The notes beneath the pieces were generated by a model that saw only the letters and a list, made by a program, of their open reading frames with translations, was not told where the DNA came from and did not search any database. The position numbers and the translations under genes were made by a program. From Solanum dulcamara (taxonomy: Eukaryota > Streptophyta > Magnoliopsida > Solanales > Solanaceae), in the NCBI RefSeq assembly GCF_947179165.1, contig NC_077245.1, positions 51,279,286 to 51,343,285 of the forward strand: a DNA stretch of 64,000 nt, in the 5' to 3' direction. This document shows, one piece after another, positions 46,640-57,910 of this stretch (its first letter is position 1; every line of letters begins with the position of its first letter).

Positions 46640-47245
46640 TGAAATTAGTGGGACAGGTATAGTAGAGCATTGGAAATAAAAACAAGAAGAGTCTCTGATC
46701 TCTTTTTTTTATTTTTTTTTAAATTTATTTTGTTTAGTTTCACCAAAATAAAAAAGGCAACAACACCATACCTCTGAAAGTCCAAAAAATATGTCCCTTG
46801 AGTTACGAGGTAGAATAAATTAAGGGTGACAAAAAAGTTTTAAAATGTAAAAAGAGTGACTCAAGGTTTAAGAATTGAGTGTGCGTGACAAGTTTATGAT
46901 TAGGATTTAATGATATTTGATCATTTTTAAATAAGTCCTCAAGTTTTCTTATTTACACTTTCACCTAATAAAATAAAAACCCGCGCTTTTCTTCTTCTTC
47001 CTCCTCTCTCACCTACGCTTTCTTCTTCTTCATTTTTCTTCTTCTTCCTCTTCTTCTTTCACCTGCGTTTCTCATGTTGGTGTTGATGTTACTTTTGGAA
47101 TGAGAGTTGGGTTGTTTTTTTAAAAAAATTGAGAGGAAAAAATAATATATATTTTTAATTTCTGGACTAAATTTTGTTCGTGGAGCTTGAGAATTACTTT
47201 ATAGGTGATTTTTAATCATTTGGTAAGTGAATTCATGTAATTTTT
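46640..47245. other. No gene recognised; presumed left flank or left end of MULE 2
   Basis: AT-rich. A CTTCTTCTTCCTC-rich tract lies at 46985-47070. Terminal inverted repeats of the second MULE should lie here but were not identified. Confidence 0.35.
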
Positions 47246-47289
47246 GTGTGTATTGTTCATTTGTGCTATTTGTACAGATTGAGCTATTT

Positions 47290-47600
47290 TTGTCGTTTCA
47301 GCAACTGCTGCTGCTATTTCAGTAACATTGTAGCAGTTGCTGAAATAGATCGAGTAATTGCTGAAAAATATGCAACAATAGCTTGGATATCTTTTTCAGC
47401 AACTGCTTCATCAATTGCAGTAATTGTTGAAGCATGCAATTGTTGACTATGTTTCAATAGTTATTACATTTATTTCAGCATTTTCGGCATCATATTTAGC
47501 TACTGATCAAATATTTGCAATAGTTGTTGAATAATCTATAGTAACTGTTACATATGTTGGTTCAACTGATGAAGCAGTTGCTGAACAAAATACAATAGTT
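47290..47600. repeat. Cluster of near-palindromic 12-mer motifs (TAGCANNTGCTA-like)
   Basis: Close matches in both orientations: CAGCAACTGCTG (47299), AGCAGTTGCTG (47332), GTAATTGCTG (47353), AGCAACTGCT (47398), AGCAGTTGCTG (47573), with weaker copies between. It sits just upstream of the MULE 2 transposase start. Similar clusters occur at 55.55-55.9, 59.2-60.5, 61.15-61.35 and 61.9-62.1 kb, i.e. in all non-coding parts of the element. Confidence 0.75.
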
Positions 47601-47683
47601 ATTGCATTTTAGTACAGTTTTTCTCATGTAATGACTATATTTTTTTTAAATCACAATATTTTCAGATACCTTCAACACCATTA

Positions 47684-48670
47684 ATGAGGGACAATATAAC
47701 ATTAGGGGTTGATTATCAAGGTGAATGGGTTGAGTCCAACAATCGTTATATTTGGCGCTGGAAGGGTAAACAAATGGTCGAGACGATACTAATGACTGTG
47801 CATCGAGATATCACATATGATGATTTTGCGAACAAAATCATTACCAATTGTGAATTAAATTATGAGTTGTCAGATATTGTCATCACTTACATGCACAGTT
47901 GTTGTGAAATGCAAAGGGTAGGTCCTCTTAGGATTAAAAATCAAATCAGTTTGTGTGCTTATTTTGAAGATGAAGCTAGACATGTTTTAAGGCTTTACGT
48001 TGAAAGGGTGGTAGAGAACCACAATACATCTCAAAACCAACAAGTGTTGAATGATGAATCTTCTCAAGAAATTATCGGTGAAGAAACGCTTACTCTTGAA
48101 GGTGCCAACAATACGCCGATAACATAATTAACACAGTCAAATCATGTTCAAGATGATGAGATAGATTTTTACAATGGTATGACATTCAAGAATAAGCAAG
48201 ATCTAGATATTGCACAGAAAATTACTTGCGTGAAGAAAGATTTCAGATTTAAAAAGGTGATAAATTCATGTTTGGTGTATTGTGTCAAATGTGTACATCC
48301 TGAGTGTAAGTCGTGGCTGAGAGCTGTAAAGCTTAAAAGTTCTGAGAGGTTTTACATCAAAAAGTATAAAAAGTTCCACACATGTGGTTCTCAACATCGT
48401 ACGAGCTATAATCCACACGCCACAACTAAAGTCATTGGTGCATACATTAAAGATAAGTTTCCCGAGGGTAAAGGTCCATCTACAAAAGATATGAAGACTT
48501 CAATCCGTGTGGAATTGGGCTGCAAAGTTAATTATTGAAAAATCTGGAAGGGAAGCGAGATTGCAAAGTCTTTGATAAGGAAAATACATGAGCATGGATA
48601 CACAGTCCTTGATGCATATTGTTATATGATTTGCACTGTAAATACGACAACTAAGACAACATTAAAGCTT
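47684..48670 (+). pseudogene. MuDR-type MULE transposase, N-terminal part (element 2)
   Basis: Begins at ATG 47684. The leader domain (47684-48127) has YIWRWKGKQMVETILMTVHR and ELSDIVITYM, as in element 1. A stop at 48125 is followed in frame by the zinc-binding DBD_Tnp_Mut domain (48179-48538): CVKCVHPECKSWLRAVKL and KYKKFHTCGSQHR. The next blocks NYxKIWKGSEIAKSLIR and HGYTVLDAYCYMICTVN lead to the DDE domain; a TGA stands at the Trp of Y-W-K. The reading breaks at about 48670 in LTR-retrotransposon DNA. The C-terminal zinc knuckle reappears at 55.3 kb. The whole catalytic core is therefore missing. It differs clearly in sequence from element 1. Confidence 0.9.
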
Positions 48671-48672
48671 GA

Positions 48673-49848
48673 TGGACCCATGATTGGTTGATTCGTTTAT
48701 ACCCTAGCAAAGTATTGAACGGACGTGGCAACAACATCGACTTGTTGTACATCACTAGTTCATAGGTGATGTTCGTCGGTTAAAAAAACTCTCAAATTGA
48801 GTGGATTGTGCATGATATGATTGGTTTGATTGAGATTGTAGATGATTGAGTCGAATTGTAAAATATTGCTAAATTTTAATTTGCATATTTATTGAGTTGA
48901 GTCCTTTGACTTTATTGTTGATTTGATTGTATATGATTGTATTGGATTGGATGGTATGTGATTGGATTGTATACGATTAGATTGGATTGGATCGGATTGT
49001 ATATGATTGGATTGGATCAGATTGTATATGATTGGATTAGATCGAATTGTACATGATTGGATTGGATGGTAGGTGATTGGATTATATATGATTGGGTTGG
49101 ACTGGATCGGATTGTATATGATTGGATTAGATCGGATTGTATATGATTAGATTGAATTGGATTTTATATGATTGGATTGGATTGTATATGACTGGTCTTT
49201 ATCTAAATTGTATTCTTACTTTAGACTTATGACACCTTGATTGAATCTCTCTTACTTGAGATATTTGAACCAATATTATTCTACATTGATGTATGCTTTA
49301 TTCTTCCATATTTTATAATCGTACATTCCACGTACTGACGTCTATTTAAACCTGCATCATTTTATGATGCAGAGACAGGTTTAAGAGATTATTAATAGGC
49401 GCATTGTTGAGGATATGTTCACACTCAACTTATTGGTGAGTCCTCCCCTACATTCGGAGGATACCACTTATGTCATTCTTGCATCTAGTTTAGTCTTTTC
49501 ATTCTGATTTGAGATATCGATGAACTTGTAATTGACACCAATTAGATAGTAGTGATAGAGGCTTCATAGACTAGATAGTAATGGGTCGACTGGATATTTT
49601 ATTTCCTTGAATTATTTTTGTCAGACTATTTTAATGACATTAATTGGAGTTCAATTTGTTGGCCCATGGCCTTTCTTGCTTGAGCTAGATTGTTGATTGG
49701 AATTGTCTACTTAATTGCCTCTTTATTTTAAGTCTTTCGCTAATTGAATGAAAGAACAGATGTGTGATCAAGCCAAGTGGTTCGCTTGGAAGACAGTAAT
49801 GGTTTTCGAGTGCCGGCCACATCTAGGGTACCCTCCCGAGGTGTGATA
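48673..49848 (+). repeat. Partial LTR (3' portion), family A
   Basis: Matches 53727-54902 throughout, including the ATTGGATTGTATATG minisatellite (48940-49190), hairpin (49353-49371) and end TCCCGAGGTGTGATA. The first two-fifths to half of the LTR is missing. Confidence 0.9.
48940..49190 (+). repeat. ATTGGATTGTATATG minisatellite, LTR copy 1
   Basis: Irregular 15- to 30-bp units. Same array as 53990-54290 and, inverted, 6227-6440, but with different unit order and number in each LTR copy. Confidence 0.9.
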
Positions 49849-49852
49849 AACT

Positions 49853-49864
49853 TGGTATCAGAGC
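49853..49864 (+). other. Primer-binding site, tRNA-iMet type
   Basis: TGGTATCAGAGC is intact, 4 bp after the LTR end. The second copy after the downstream LTR (near 54907) is mutated to TGATATCAGAGC. Confidence 0.92.
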
Positions 49865-51832
49865 ACAGAGCTCTAGAGTCCTAGGGAGTCTATGAAGCCG
49901 TGTCTAGTAGAGTATTGCTTATGTATGTGTTATGCACCACACTTATAATCAGGAGGCTATAGAATATTTAAGAGTTGTTTCCCATTCGTTCATACTCAAG
50001 ATCATACTATAGAGCTATTCATAAGAAACTTATTCAGACTCATGCGTTTCTCAGATCCATTTGACTACCCCTCATACTAAAGGTAGTTGGAACAGTAAAT
50101 CTATAATTCTTGTTGAAAGGTTAAGATAAAGTCTTGAGAAAGTAAAAAGACTGCACAGGCTTGTGAGGAGCCGATTAGCGTGCTTAATTTTATTGATTTC
50201 GAAGAATACATTCTTATTCATATGAATCATGTGTTGATCTTGAGCAAGACGTATCCCAGACTATCTTCTGTAAACCTTGATTCAGATGTTATCTTTGATG
50301 GAGTGGTTATGTCTCTAAATGATTAGTGTTACCATCTGACGGAATGTAATTTGAGGCATGGTGAGCTATGATTCGTAGAATAATCCTAGAGTTAGAAAAA
50401 AAGAGTAAGAGGAGTAGAACTCAAATAGTGAGAATAGTGATTGATTGAGGTCTGCAACTAGAGAGAAGTATCTATAAGGTGAGTAATGAGGTATAATGAA
50501 TGATTGTGATAGTCTTAGTTTTAAGATTTGATTTAGTAGGCTTGATGTGAAATATGCGAGAGATTAAGATATTAATTTGCAAGGAGTATGTGTTATGAAT
50601 GGAGGGGTATGTGACCCTCAGATGTAAATAGTGAATTGAGGCTAAGTCATTTGGTAAGAAGAGGCTTAAGATGTGTATATGAGATAGTATAGAGTTGAAT
50701 GAGGCCCTAATAGCGGTTTGATATCTTCAGGTATAGTATAAAGGAGAGTTTAAGTGTTTTTCTGAATAGTGATACTCTGTCGTGTAGTGCAATGTGCTTA
50801 TAACTAAGTGTAGAGAATCAGTTCACAAACATTAGGAGGTGACCTTTGAGCTAAGGTAAAGATAATAAGGTAATGAACTTAAGTAAGTCTTGAGCTTTCG
50901 ATAGTGATGAGTTGATCAGGATGAGACATCAATGTTTTTCCATCTTCTATATTCCTAACACTTCAGTCGAAGTGATACTCTATTCCTTCCATGTGTATGA
51001 GCACCATGCCCATGGCCTAGACCCATACGCCTACTATGTTGATTATAGTAGACCGAGTTGAGTGAGAGAAGATGGGGGAGAGTGAGTGTTTCTTGATTGT
51101 GATAGTTGTGTTGTACCTGTCTAGTTAAGGATAGAGGTGTGGAAAAGGAGCGAGATGAGGCTCTGTGATGTGCAATATATAGGTAAGAGTATGTTAGTAT
51201 GTCTCTGGGTAAGAGCTCATGCAATAATGGAGGTAGAAGTGTTGAACTAGGCCTAAGAATTCTTAGATGTGGCTGAGGTGGTTAGAGTGATAGGCTTGAG
51301 TGTGTGGTTGTCACTATGAGAGTGATGATAGTAGGTTATTGATGACTTTTGGGGGAATGATTGGATATAAGTGAAGGGTGTTATGAGTCTTGGAAAGAAG
51401 GGGAAGTTTGGGCACCAATATATTGTCCATACAAAATTATGAAGAGGATTGGGGATGTCACTCATGAATTAGAGTTACCTTCTGAGTTAGTTGTTTTTTG
51501 TCTGGTACTTCATATGTCTCGATGATCAAAGGAGTGCTTGGGAGATCCTTTGTTGGTAGTTCCTATTGAAAGTGCTGAATTCAAAGACAGTCGGTCCTAT
51601 CAGGAAGACATAAAGACCAAATATCCACTTCTATTCATGCCTAACGATAAGAATGTTGAAGGCAATATCCCTACTCTTCACTTGAACTGATTTGCCTATT
51701 CTTGAGCCTGAATAGTTGGTTGTCTAGATTGCTTGATTGGTTGATTTGATTGAGTCTTTATTGTTATTCATTCCTCGAGTCCAGCTCTGGTTGATCTTTA
51801 TTCGAGGATGAATGATCCCAAGGGTGAGATCA
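49865..51832. other. Non-coding internal domain, related to that of the 26-33 kb element
   Basis: Shares long stretches with 28562-30150 but no retrotransposon protein blocks can be recognised. Ends with a purine tract (CCCAAGGGTGAGA) before the LTR at 51833. Open minus-strand frames at 50955-51465 mirror those at 29399-29894 and are not called. Confidence 0.8.
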
Positions 51833-54800
51833 TGTAGCACCCTAATTTGTTTTTTGGCGAAGACTTGAACCATTCTTCATATACGTGTAGACTCAAACTG
51901 AATGACTTATAGTTGTGTATATGAGTTAGGATCAATTCCTAAGTATTTGAAGAGTAGTATATGTGATTTAGGTTAATGAGGGATCTCTAACACCAACACA
52001 AGTCCAAAGAATTTCTATCGTCTAAGTTTTCGAATGAGCCCTTTTAAGGGTAAACTTCAAATGACCATAACTTTCATAATATTAATATTTAGGTAACCCA
52101 TGACCTATCAAATTTAAGGTCTTTGAGTCCTCTTTCTAACGCCACCAATTTGACTCATTCCGAGTTTGGAGTCAAAAGTTATGACCATTTTACCAAACAC
52201 TATCGCTGCATAAATTTATGGGCTTGGCGCGGCGCGTCAACAGAGCGCCCAAAACTAGCTGCAGTAGTTTGGGTGATGGCACGCCCATATTGCGCCTGCA
52301 GGATTTTGAACCCATTTTCAGATTTTTTCTTGAGAAAGGGCATTCCGGACTTTTCCCCACCTATCCCAAGTATAACCCTAGCCATTTTGGGACTGAAAAT
52401 CAGTTCCCTCATAATATCCAAGTAGGTTTTCCTCTTCTTCACCTTAGGAGATTTGAGAGAAGAGACTAGAAAGGAGAAGAAGAGTTAGGATTCAATATCT
52501 TCAAGCCATGTCCTTGATTTTTGGTGAGATAATCTTCATTCCAGGTATGTGAGGCTAACCTAAAATATGGATTGAGTTCTTCCATATGACCCATAGATGT
52601 GTTAAATGGAAATTGTGAAAGACTTGAACCTTCTATGAATATTTTCTTGAATTTTTCCTAAACTCTAGAATATTTTTACATATTATTAATTGATTGATGA
52701 TTTTCATGACTTGAATTCTTGAATAATTACTTTTCATATTTCATTTCATAATCCGTAGCTACATATTGACTGCAAATGATTATGTATATGTATTAATTGG
52801 AATAAAAAGAATGAATTGAGATAGTTATGAAGGTGAGTGGCATAAATAGGAATGAAACCTTGGTGGAGATAGAATTTCCTTTGTGTCTCGATAAATTGAA
52901 CATAGAATTAAATAAGGATTTTGTAGCAAGATGTTTGATGATGATGAAAATTATGCTCATCTTTAAAAAGTAAAATGGTTGATGAAGATGTAATGGTGAT
53001 GATGATGTTTTGAGATGTAATGGATTGGAGTCTAATGTGACTACATGATATGATTTGCATAATTTAATTTGATTGGAGTCATATGAGGATCTTGAGTATA
53101 AATGATTATTTGAGAAGGAGTTTTAAAAATGATTTGTGAATGTTTTTGAATAAATTATTTATGCACTATTTGGAGTTTAAAGAATGATAATTTTCATCTT
53201 TGATTTTAAAAGAGTTTAAGCATGATTTCAGTTTGAGAAGTCTCTTAATTATCATTTTGAGCATGAGTATTTTGAGTATAAATGATTTGAGAATTTTTAC
53301 ATTAAAACATCTATTTTGAAATTGAGTTGAGGGGTTAAAATTAAGTTTTAAATGCATCTAATATTTACTGCATTCTGAAGTTGAGATTGTATCAAATTTT
53401 AAAAAAAGAGTTTGATGATTGAGATGGGTTGATTTTGAAAGAAGGTCCAATGGGACCAGATTGATTGAGTTTTAAAAAGAGTCCAATGAGACTAAATGAG
53501 TTGATTTGAAACTAAGTCCAAAGAGACTAAATGAGTATTTTGAGTATTTTACTCACCTGATAGATATGAGCATATTGAGTCTCGGGAGGAGTATTGAGCA
53601 CCGAATTGGGTAAGAGTATATTCTATACTCGAATCCCATGAACTACGTAGCCAACATAGGAAGGGATTGAATCATTAAAGTCGGATGTTTCCCTATTTCA
53701 TTGTCTTGAAATGATAGGACTTGATTGATTAATGGATCCATGATTAGTTGATTCGTTCATACCTTGATAAAATATTGAACAAATATGGCAACAATGTTGG
53801 CTTGTTGTACATCACTGGCTCATAGGTGATGTTTGTCGGTTAGATAAACTCCCAAATTGAGTGAATTATGCATGATATGATTGGTTTGATTGAGATTGTA
53901 GATGATTGAGTCGAATTGTAAAACATTGCTAAATTCTAATTTACATATCTATTGAGTTGAGTCCTTTGACTTTATTATTGAGTTGATTGTATATGATTGT
54001 ATTAGATTTGATGGTATGTGATTGGATTGAATATGATTGGATTGAATCAGATTATATATAATTGGATTGGATCGGATTGTCTATAATTAGATTGGATCGA
54101 ATTGTAAATGGTTGGATTGTACATGATTGGATTGGATGGTAGGTGATTGGATTGTATATGATTGGATTGTATTGGACTGGATTGTAAATGATTGGATTGG
54201 ATCGGATTGTATATGATTGGATTGGATCGGATTGTATATGATTGGATTGAATTGGATTGTACATGATTGGATTGGATTGTATATGATTGGTCTCTGTCTA
54301 AACTGTATTCTTACTTTAGACTTATGACACCTTGATTGAATCTCTCTTATCTTTCTTACTTGATATATTTGAACCGATATTATTCTACCTTGATGTATGT
54401 TTCATTCTGCCATATTACATACTCGTACATTCCACGTATTGACGTCCATTTGGACATGCATCATTTCATAATGCAGAGACAAGTTTAATATATTATCAAT
54501 AGGTGCACTGCATACATACCACTTATGTTATTCTTGAATTGAGTTTAGTCTTTTCATTCTGATTTCAGATAGCCATGAACCTGTCATTGGCACCAATTAG
54601 ATAATAGTGATAGAGGCTTCATAGACTAGATAGTGATGGGTCTATTGAATATTTTATTTCTTTAAATTATTCTTGTCAAACTATTTTAATGAAATAGATT
54701 GAAGTTTGATTTATTGGTCCATGACCTTTCTTGCTTGAGCTAGATTGTTGATTGGAATTGCCCACTTAATTACCTCTTTATTTTAAGTCTTTTGCTAATT

Positions 54801-54902
54801 AAATAAATGAACGAATGTGTGATCAAGCCAAGTGGTTCGCTTAGGAGCCAGTAATGATTTTCGAGTGCCGGCCACGTTTAGGGTACCCTCCCAGGGCTTG
54901 CA
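51833..54902 (+). repeat. Full LTR, family A
   Basis: Starts TGTAGCACCCTAATTTG and ends CTCCCAGGGCTTGCA. 3,070 bp with GC-rich island (52215-52305), minisatellite (53990-54290) and hairpin (54457-54475). A short deletion after the hairpin distinguishes it from the partial LTR. Confidence 0.9.
53990..54290 (+). repeat. ATTGGATTGTATATG minisatellite, LTR copy 2
   Basis: About fifteen irregular units with GATTGGATCGGATTGTATAT as the best-conserved form. Confidence 0.9.
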
Positions 54903-55225
54903 AACTTGATATCAGAGCACATAATTCAAGAGTCCTAGGGAGTCTATGAAGCGTACCTAGTAGAGTCTTGTTTATGGGTGTGTTATGCACCACACTTATA
55001 ATCAAGAGGCTACAGGATATTTAAGAGTTGTTTCCCATTCTTTCATACTCAAGATTGTGCTATAGAGTTATTCATAAGAAACTTATTTAGACTCATGCGT
55101 TTCTCAAATCCGTTTGACTACCCCTCATACTCAAGGTAGTTGGAACAGTAAATATGTGATTCTTGTTGATAAGTTAAAATAAAGTCTTGAGGAAGTAAAG
55201 AGACTGCACTAGGCTCGAAGAGTGA

Positions 55226-55410
55226 TGGGAAATTCCTATGAAAATTTTGGAGAGGGAAATACTTTCTCCATATGTTGATCCAGGAAAGTTGGGAAGGAAG
55301 GCAAAGAAAAGGCGAAAAAGTATTGGAGAATCATTTCAAGCAAAAAGAACAAATGTTCCATATGCAAAAGTGTTGGACAATAAAACTACATGTTCAGAGA
55401 GAAATGCTTC
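55226..55410 (+). pseudogene. MULE transposase C-terminal tail with zinc knuckle (element 2)
   Basis: The reading gives GKLGRKAKKRRKSIGESFQA, then in the adjacent frame NKCSICKSVG, the start of a CX2CX4HX4C zinc knuckle, continuing as NKTTCSER in the first frame. The corresponding tail of element 1 is GRKKRKCIKGVGENF plus CSMCKTPGHKRTRC. One frameshift falls inside the knuckle and the His codon region is disrupted. This is the missing 3' end of the transposase begun at 47684, separated from it by 6.5 kb of retrotransposon DNA. Confidence 0.82.
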
Positions 55411-55539
55411 ATGAAAACACCCACTTTTACGTATTGTTTGTGAACTTTGTTTTATTTTTCATTTTAAACTTTTATTTGTGGTTGTTGTTTGGATACTTCT
55501 GTTTTTCAATGCTTTTGTTATAAACAAATTGCATATTAA

Positions 55540-55944
55540 ATTATTGTAGTTGTTTATAGCAGTTGCAACAGTTGAACTAATTATTACAACAGTTTACAAC
55601 AATTGCTATAAAAATCATAGCAATTGCTAAGAAATTCACATGCTGAATCTAACTTAAAATAAATTAATACCATTAGACAACTCACAACAACAATGCGCTA
55701 AATTGCCAAATAAAATTATAGCAACTGCTAGACACCTCACAAAACTCTCTAAATTGCTAAACAAAATTCAGCAACTCACTAACTTACTGTGAGAAGTTTC
55801 AACAGTTGCTAGATAAGTCCCAGCAAGTAGATAACTTGCTAATACATTTTATAACAATTGCTATAACACTTTCAGCAACTAGCTACTAAATCTAAATTTT
55901 AATCTAAAATTGAACTAACATCACTCTAATTATTAATAAATATG
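55540..55944. repeat. Motif cluster after the MULE 2 transposase, and first half-unit of 433-bp array
   Basis: TAGCAGTTGCA (55558), TAGCAATTGCTA (55618, a perfect palindrome), TAGCAACTGCTA (55719) and ACAGTTGCTAG (55802) stand within 250 bp. From about 55740 the sequence matches the second half of the 433-bp unit described at 59053-60340. Confidence 0.8.
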
Positions 55945-56337
55945 TGTTGACACCCAATTTTGACCATCCACAACGCAAATTAGCTATCGAGTTTCTTTGA
56001 ATTCAAATATTTTGAAATAATTAGCTTTTATAAAAATAAAAAAAATAAAAAATAATATATGTAGATATATATATATATATTTTCATATTATTCTTAACTA
56101 TTTTTATCTTTATATAAATTTTAGTATAACATACATATTTCTATATAATTATATCTTTGATTACTATTTATGTGATTATTCGAAAATTATCTCAAAAGAT
56201 TTTATTTTTTACTAAATAAATTTTAGTTGGGTTAGTTTAATTATGGTTTGTATTTTTGAAATTTTTAGTTTTTTCTAAAAATAAAAATAAATAAATAAAA
56301 AATATCTTTTCTTTTCTCTTTCCATTATCAAACAACT

Positions 56338-56480
56338 ATCCCTCTCTCTAAACTCTCTTCTTCACTATCTCTCTCTCTACACTCTCTTCTTCACTATCTC
56401 TCTCTCTACACTCTCTTCTTCACTATCTCTCTCTCTCTACACTCTCTTCTTCACTATCTCTCTCTGTCTACACTCTCTTC
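56338..56480 (+). repeat. Tandem repeat, about 35 bp, CT-rich
   Basis: Four to five units of CTCTCTACACTCTCTTCTTC plus ACTATCTCTCT. Confidence 0.92.
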
Positions 56481-57073
56481 ATCTTCTCAAAAAGAGAAAA
56501 CAAGACAAGTTACCATCCTCACCATTCTCTCCCCTCATCTCTCAATCTCTCTCCTCTTACACACCACCGAATACTTCTCTTCTACTCGTCTTCGGCGAGA
56601 GCTCCGATGAACCACGCAGGAAAAGCCACCAAGCCGTCGCTAGACTAACAAGACGAGAGGTCTAAGACGGATTTTTACAAATCCGTCTTGGTATGGTTTC
56701 GTTTAACTTTATTTTACTATATATGTTGTGTTCTTTTAGATCTAAAAGTTCATTTTTTTTATTATTGTGCATATGTTGGTTTGATTACATCTTGTGTTTG
56801 GTGTTCTTGATAAGTTTTCTTGCTTAGAAGATTTAGATCTTTCTCATGTTAGATTCCTTTTACTGATTTTGTTTTCATAACAAATGTTGGGCTGATCAAT
56901 TACTCTAACCATTATTGTTATTTTCTTGCTTATAAGATTCATATTGTTCACATGTTACTACATCACTTTAGTTCTTTATTTTTTGCTCCAAATGATTTGA
57001 TAAACTCGAGATTCAAAGATTTTTGTTCATTCATAATTGATTAAGATTGCAAAGCATATTTATGTTATTTTTG

Positions 57074-57076
57074 TTT

Positions 57077-57114
<38 letters not shown>

Positions 57115-57258
57115 CATGTTCATGTTCATGTTCATGTTCATGTTCATGTTCATGTTCATGTTCATGTTCATGTTCATGTTCATGTTCATTTTCATTTTCA
57201 TGTTCATGTTCATGTTCATGTTCATGTTCATGTTCATGTTCATGTTCATGTTCATATT
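57074..57258 (+). repeat. (TTG)n followed by (TTCATG)n microsatellites
   Basis: About thirteen TTG units (57074-57113) pass directly into about 24 TTCATG units with a few TTCATT variants. Open frames across it encode only Met-Asn, His-Val or Met-Phe repeats and are not genes. Confidence 0.97.
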
Positions 57259-57261
57259 TAT

Positions 57262-57440
57262 GTTCTTACACTTTAATTATGTTCATGTTTATATTCTTGT
57301 ATTTAATTAAGGTTTCATGTTCTTACATTTTAATTATGTTCATGTTTATATTCTTGTATTTAATTAAGGTTTCGTGTTCATATTCATGTTCTTACATTTT
57401 AATTATGTTCATGTTTATATTCTTGTATTTAATTAAGTTT
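57262..57440 (+). repeat. Three-copy tandem repeat, about 55-65 bp
   Basis: Units share GTTCTTACATTTTAATTATG and TTCTTGTATTTAATTAA; spacing differs slightly. Confidence 0.88.
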
Positions 57441-57715
57441 TTTACGGTGAGATTGTTATTATTTGCTATTGTCTAAATGCATATCTTTTAATTTGGGTAT
57501 CTATTTGATTAGCTAATTGATAACCGATATTTTATTTTATTGATTTAGATTTGGAAAATGTTTAATATTTTGCTAATCAGGCATAATTTGTTGATTGAAA
57601 TATTTGACTGTTAGGAAATAATTATAGTATTTTTTTTACAAAATTTGCTAGCATGTAGTAATTATTTTGGCATTTATCACAATTAATCTTGTCTCCCTTT
57701 ATTAAATTTGAAATA

Positions 57716-57910
57716 AAGTTATTACCCCACAACTTTAAATAAAGTTATTACCCTACTACTTTAAATAAAGTTATTTCACCACTACTTTAAATAAAGTTGT
57801 TACCCTACTACTTTAAATAAAGTTATTACCCTACTACTTTAAATAAAGTTATTACCCTACTACTTTAAATAAAGTTATTACCCTACTACTTTAAATAAAG
57901 TTAGTACCCA
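57716..57910 (+). repeat. 26-bp minisatellite, about seven units
   Basis: Units of AAATAAAGTTATTACCCTAC plus TACTTT, nearly identical to each other except the outermost ones. Confidence 0.95.

Larger units (their letters stand above)
48673..55222 (+). mobile_element. LTR-internal-LTR-internal block, family A, truncated at both ends
   Basis: Order: 3' part of an LTR (48673-49848), PBS and non-coding interior (49849-51832), complete LTR (51833-54902), then PBS and the first 320 bp of another interior (54903-55222). A single element would not have a second primer-binding site after its 3' LTR, so this is a recombinant or tandem arrangement. Both ends are cut inside the element and lie in the MULE 2 transposase; the MULE has lost its catalytic middle here. 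No target-site duplication is expected or seen. Confidence 0.88.

Noticed and set aside
57031..57310. Met-Asn, His-Val and Met-Phe repeat proteins
   Set aside because: Pure translation products of the (TTCATG)n and (TTG)n microsatellites.
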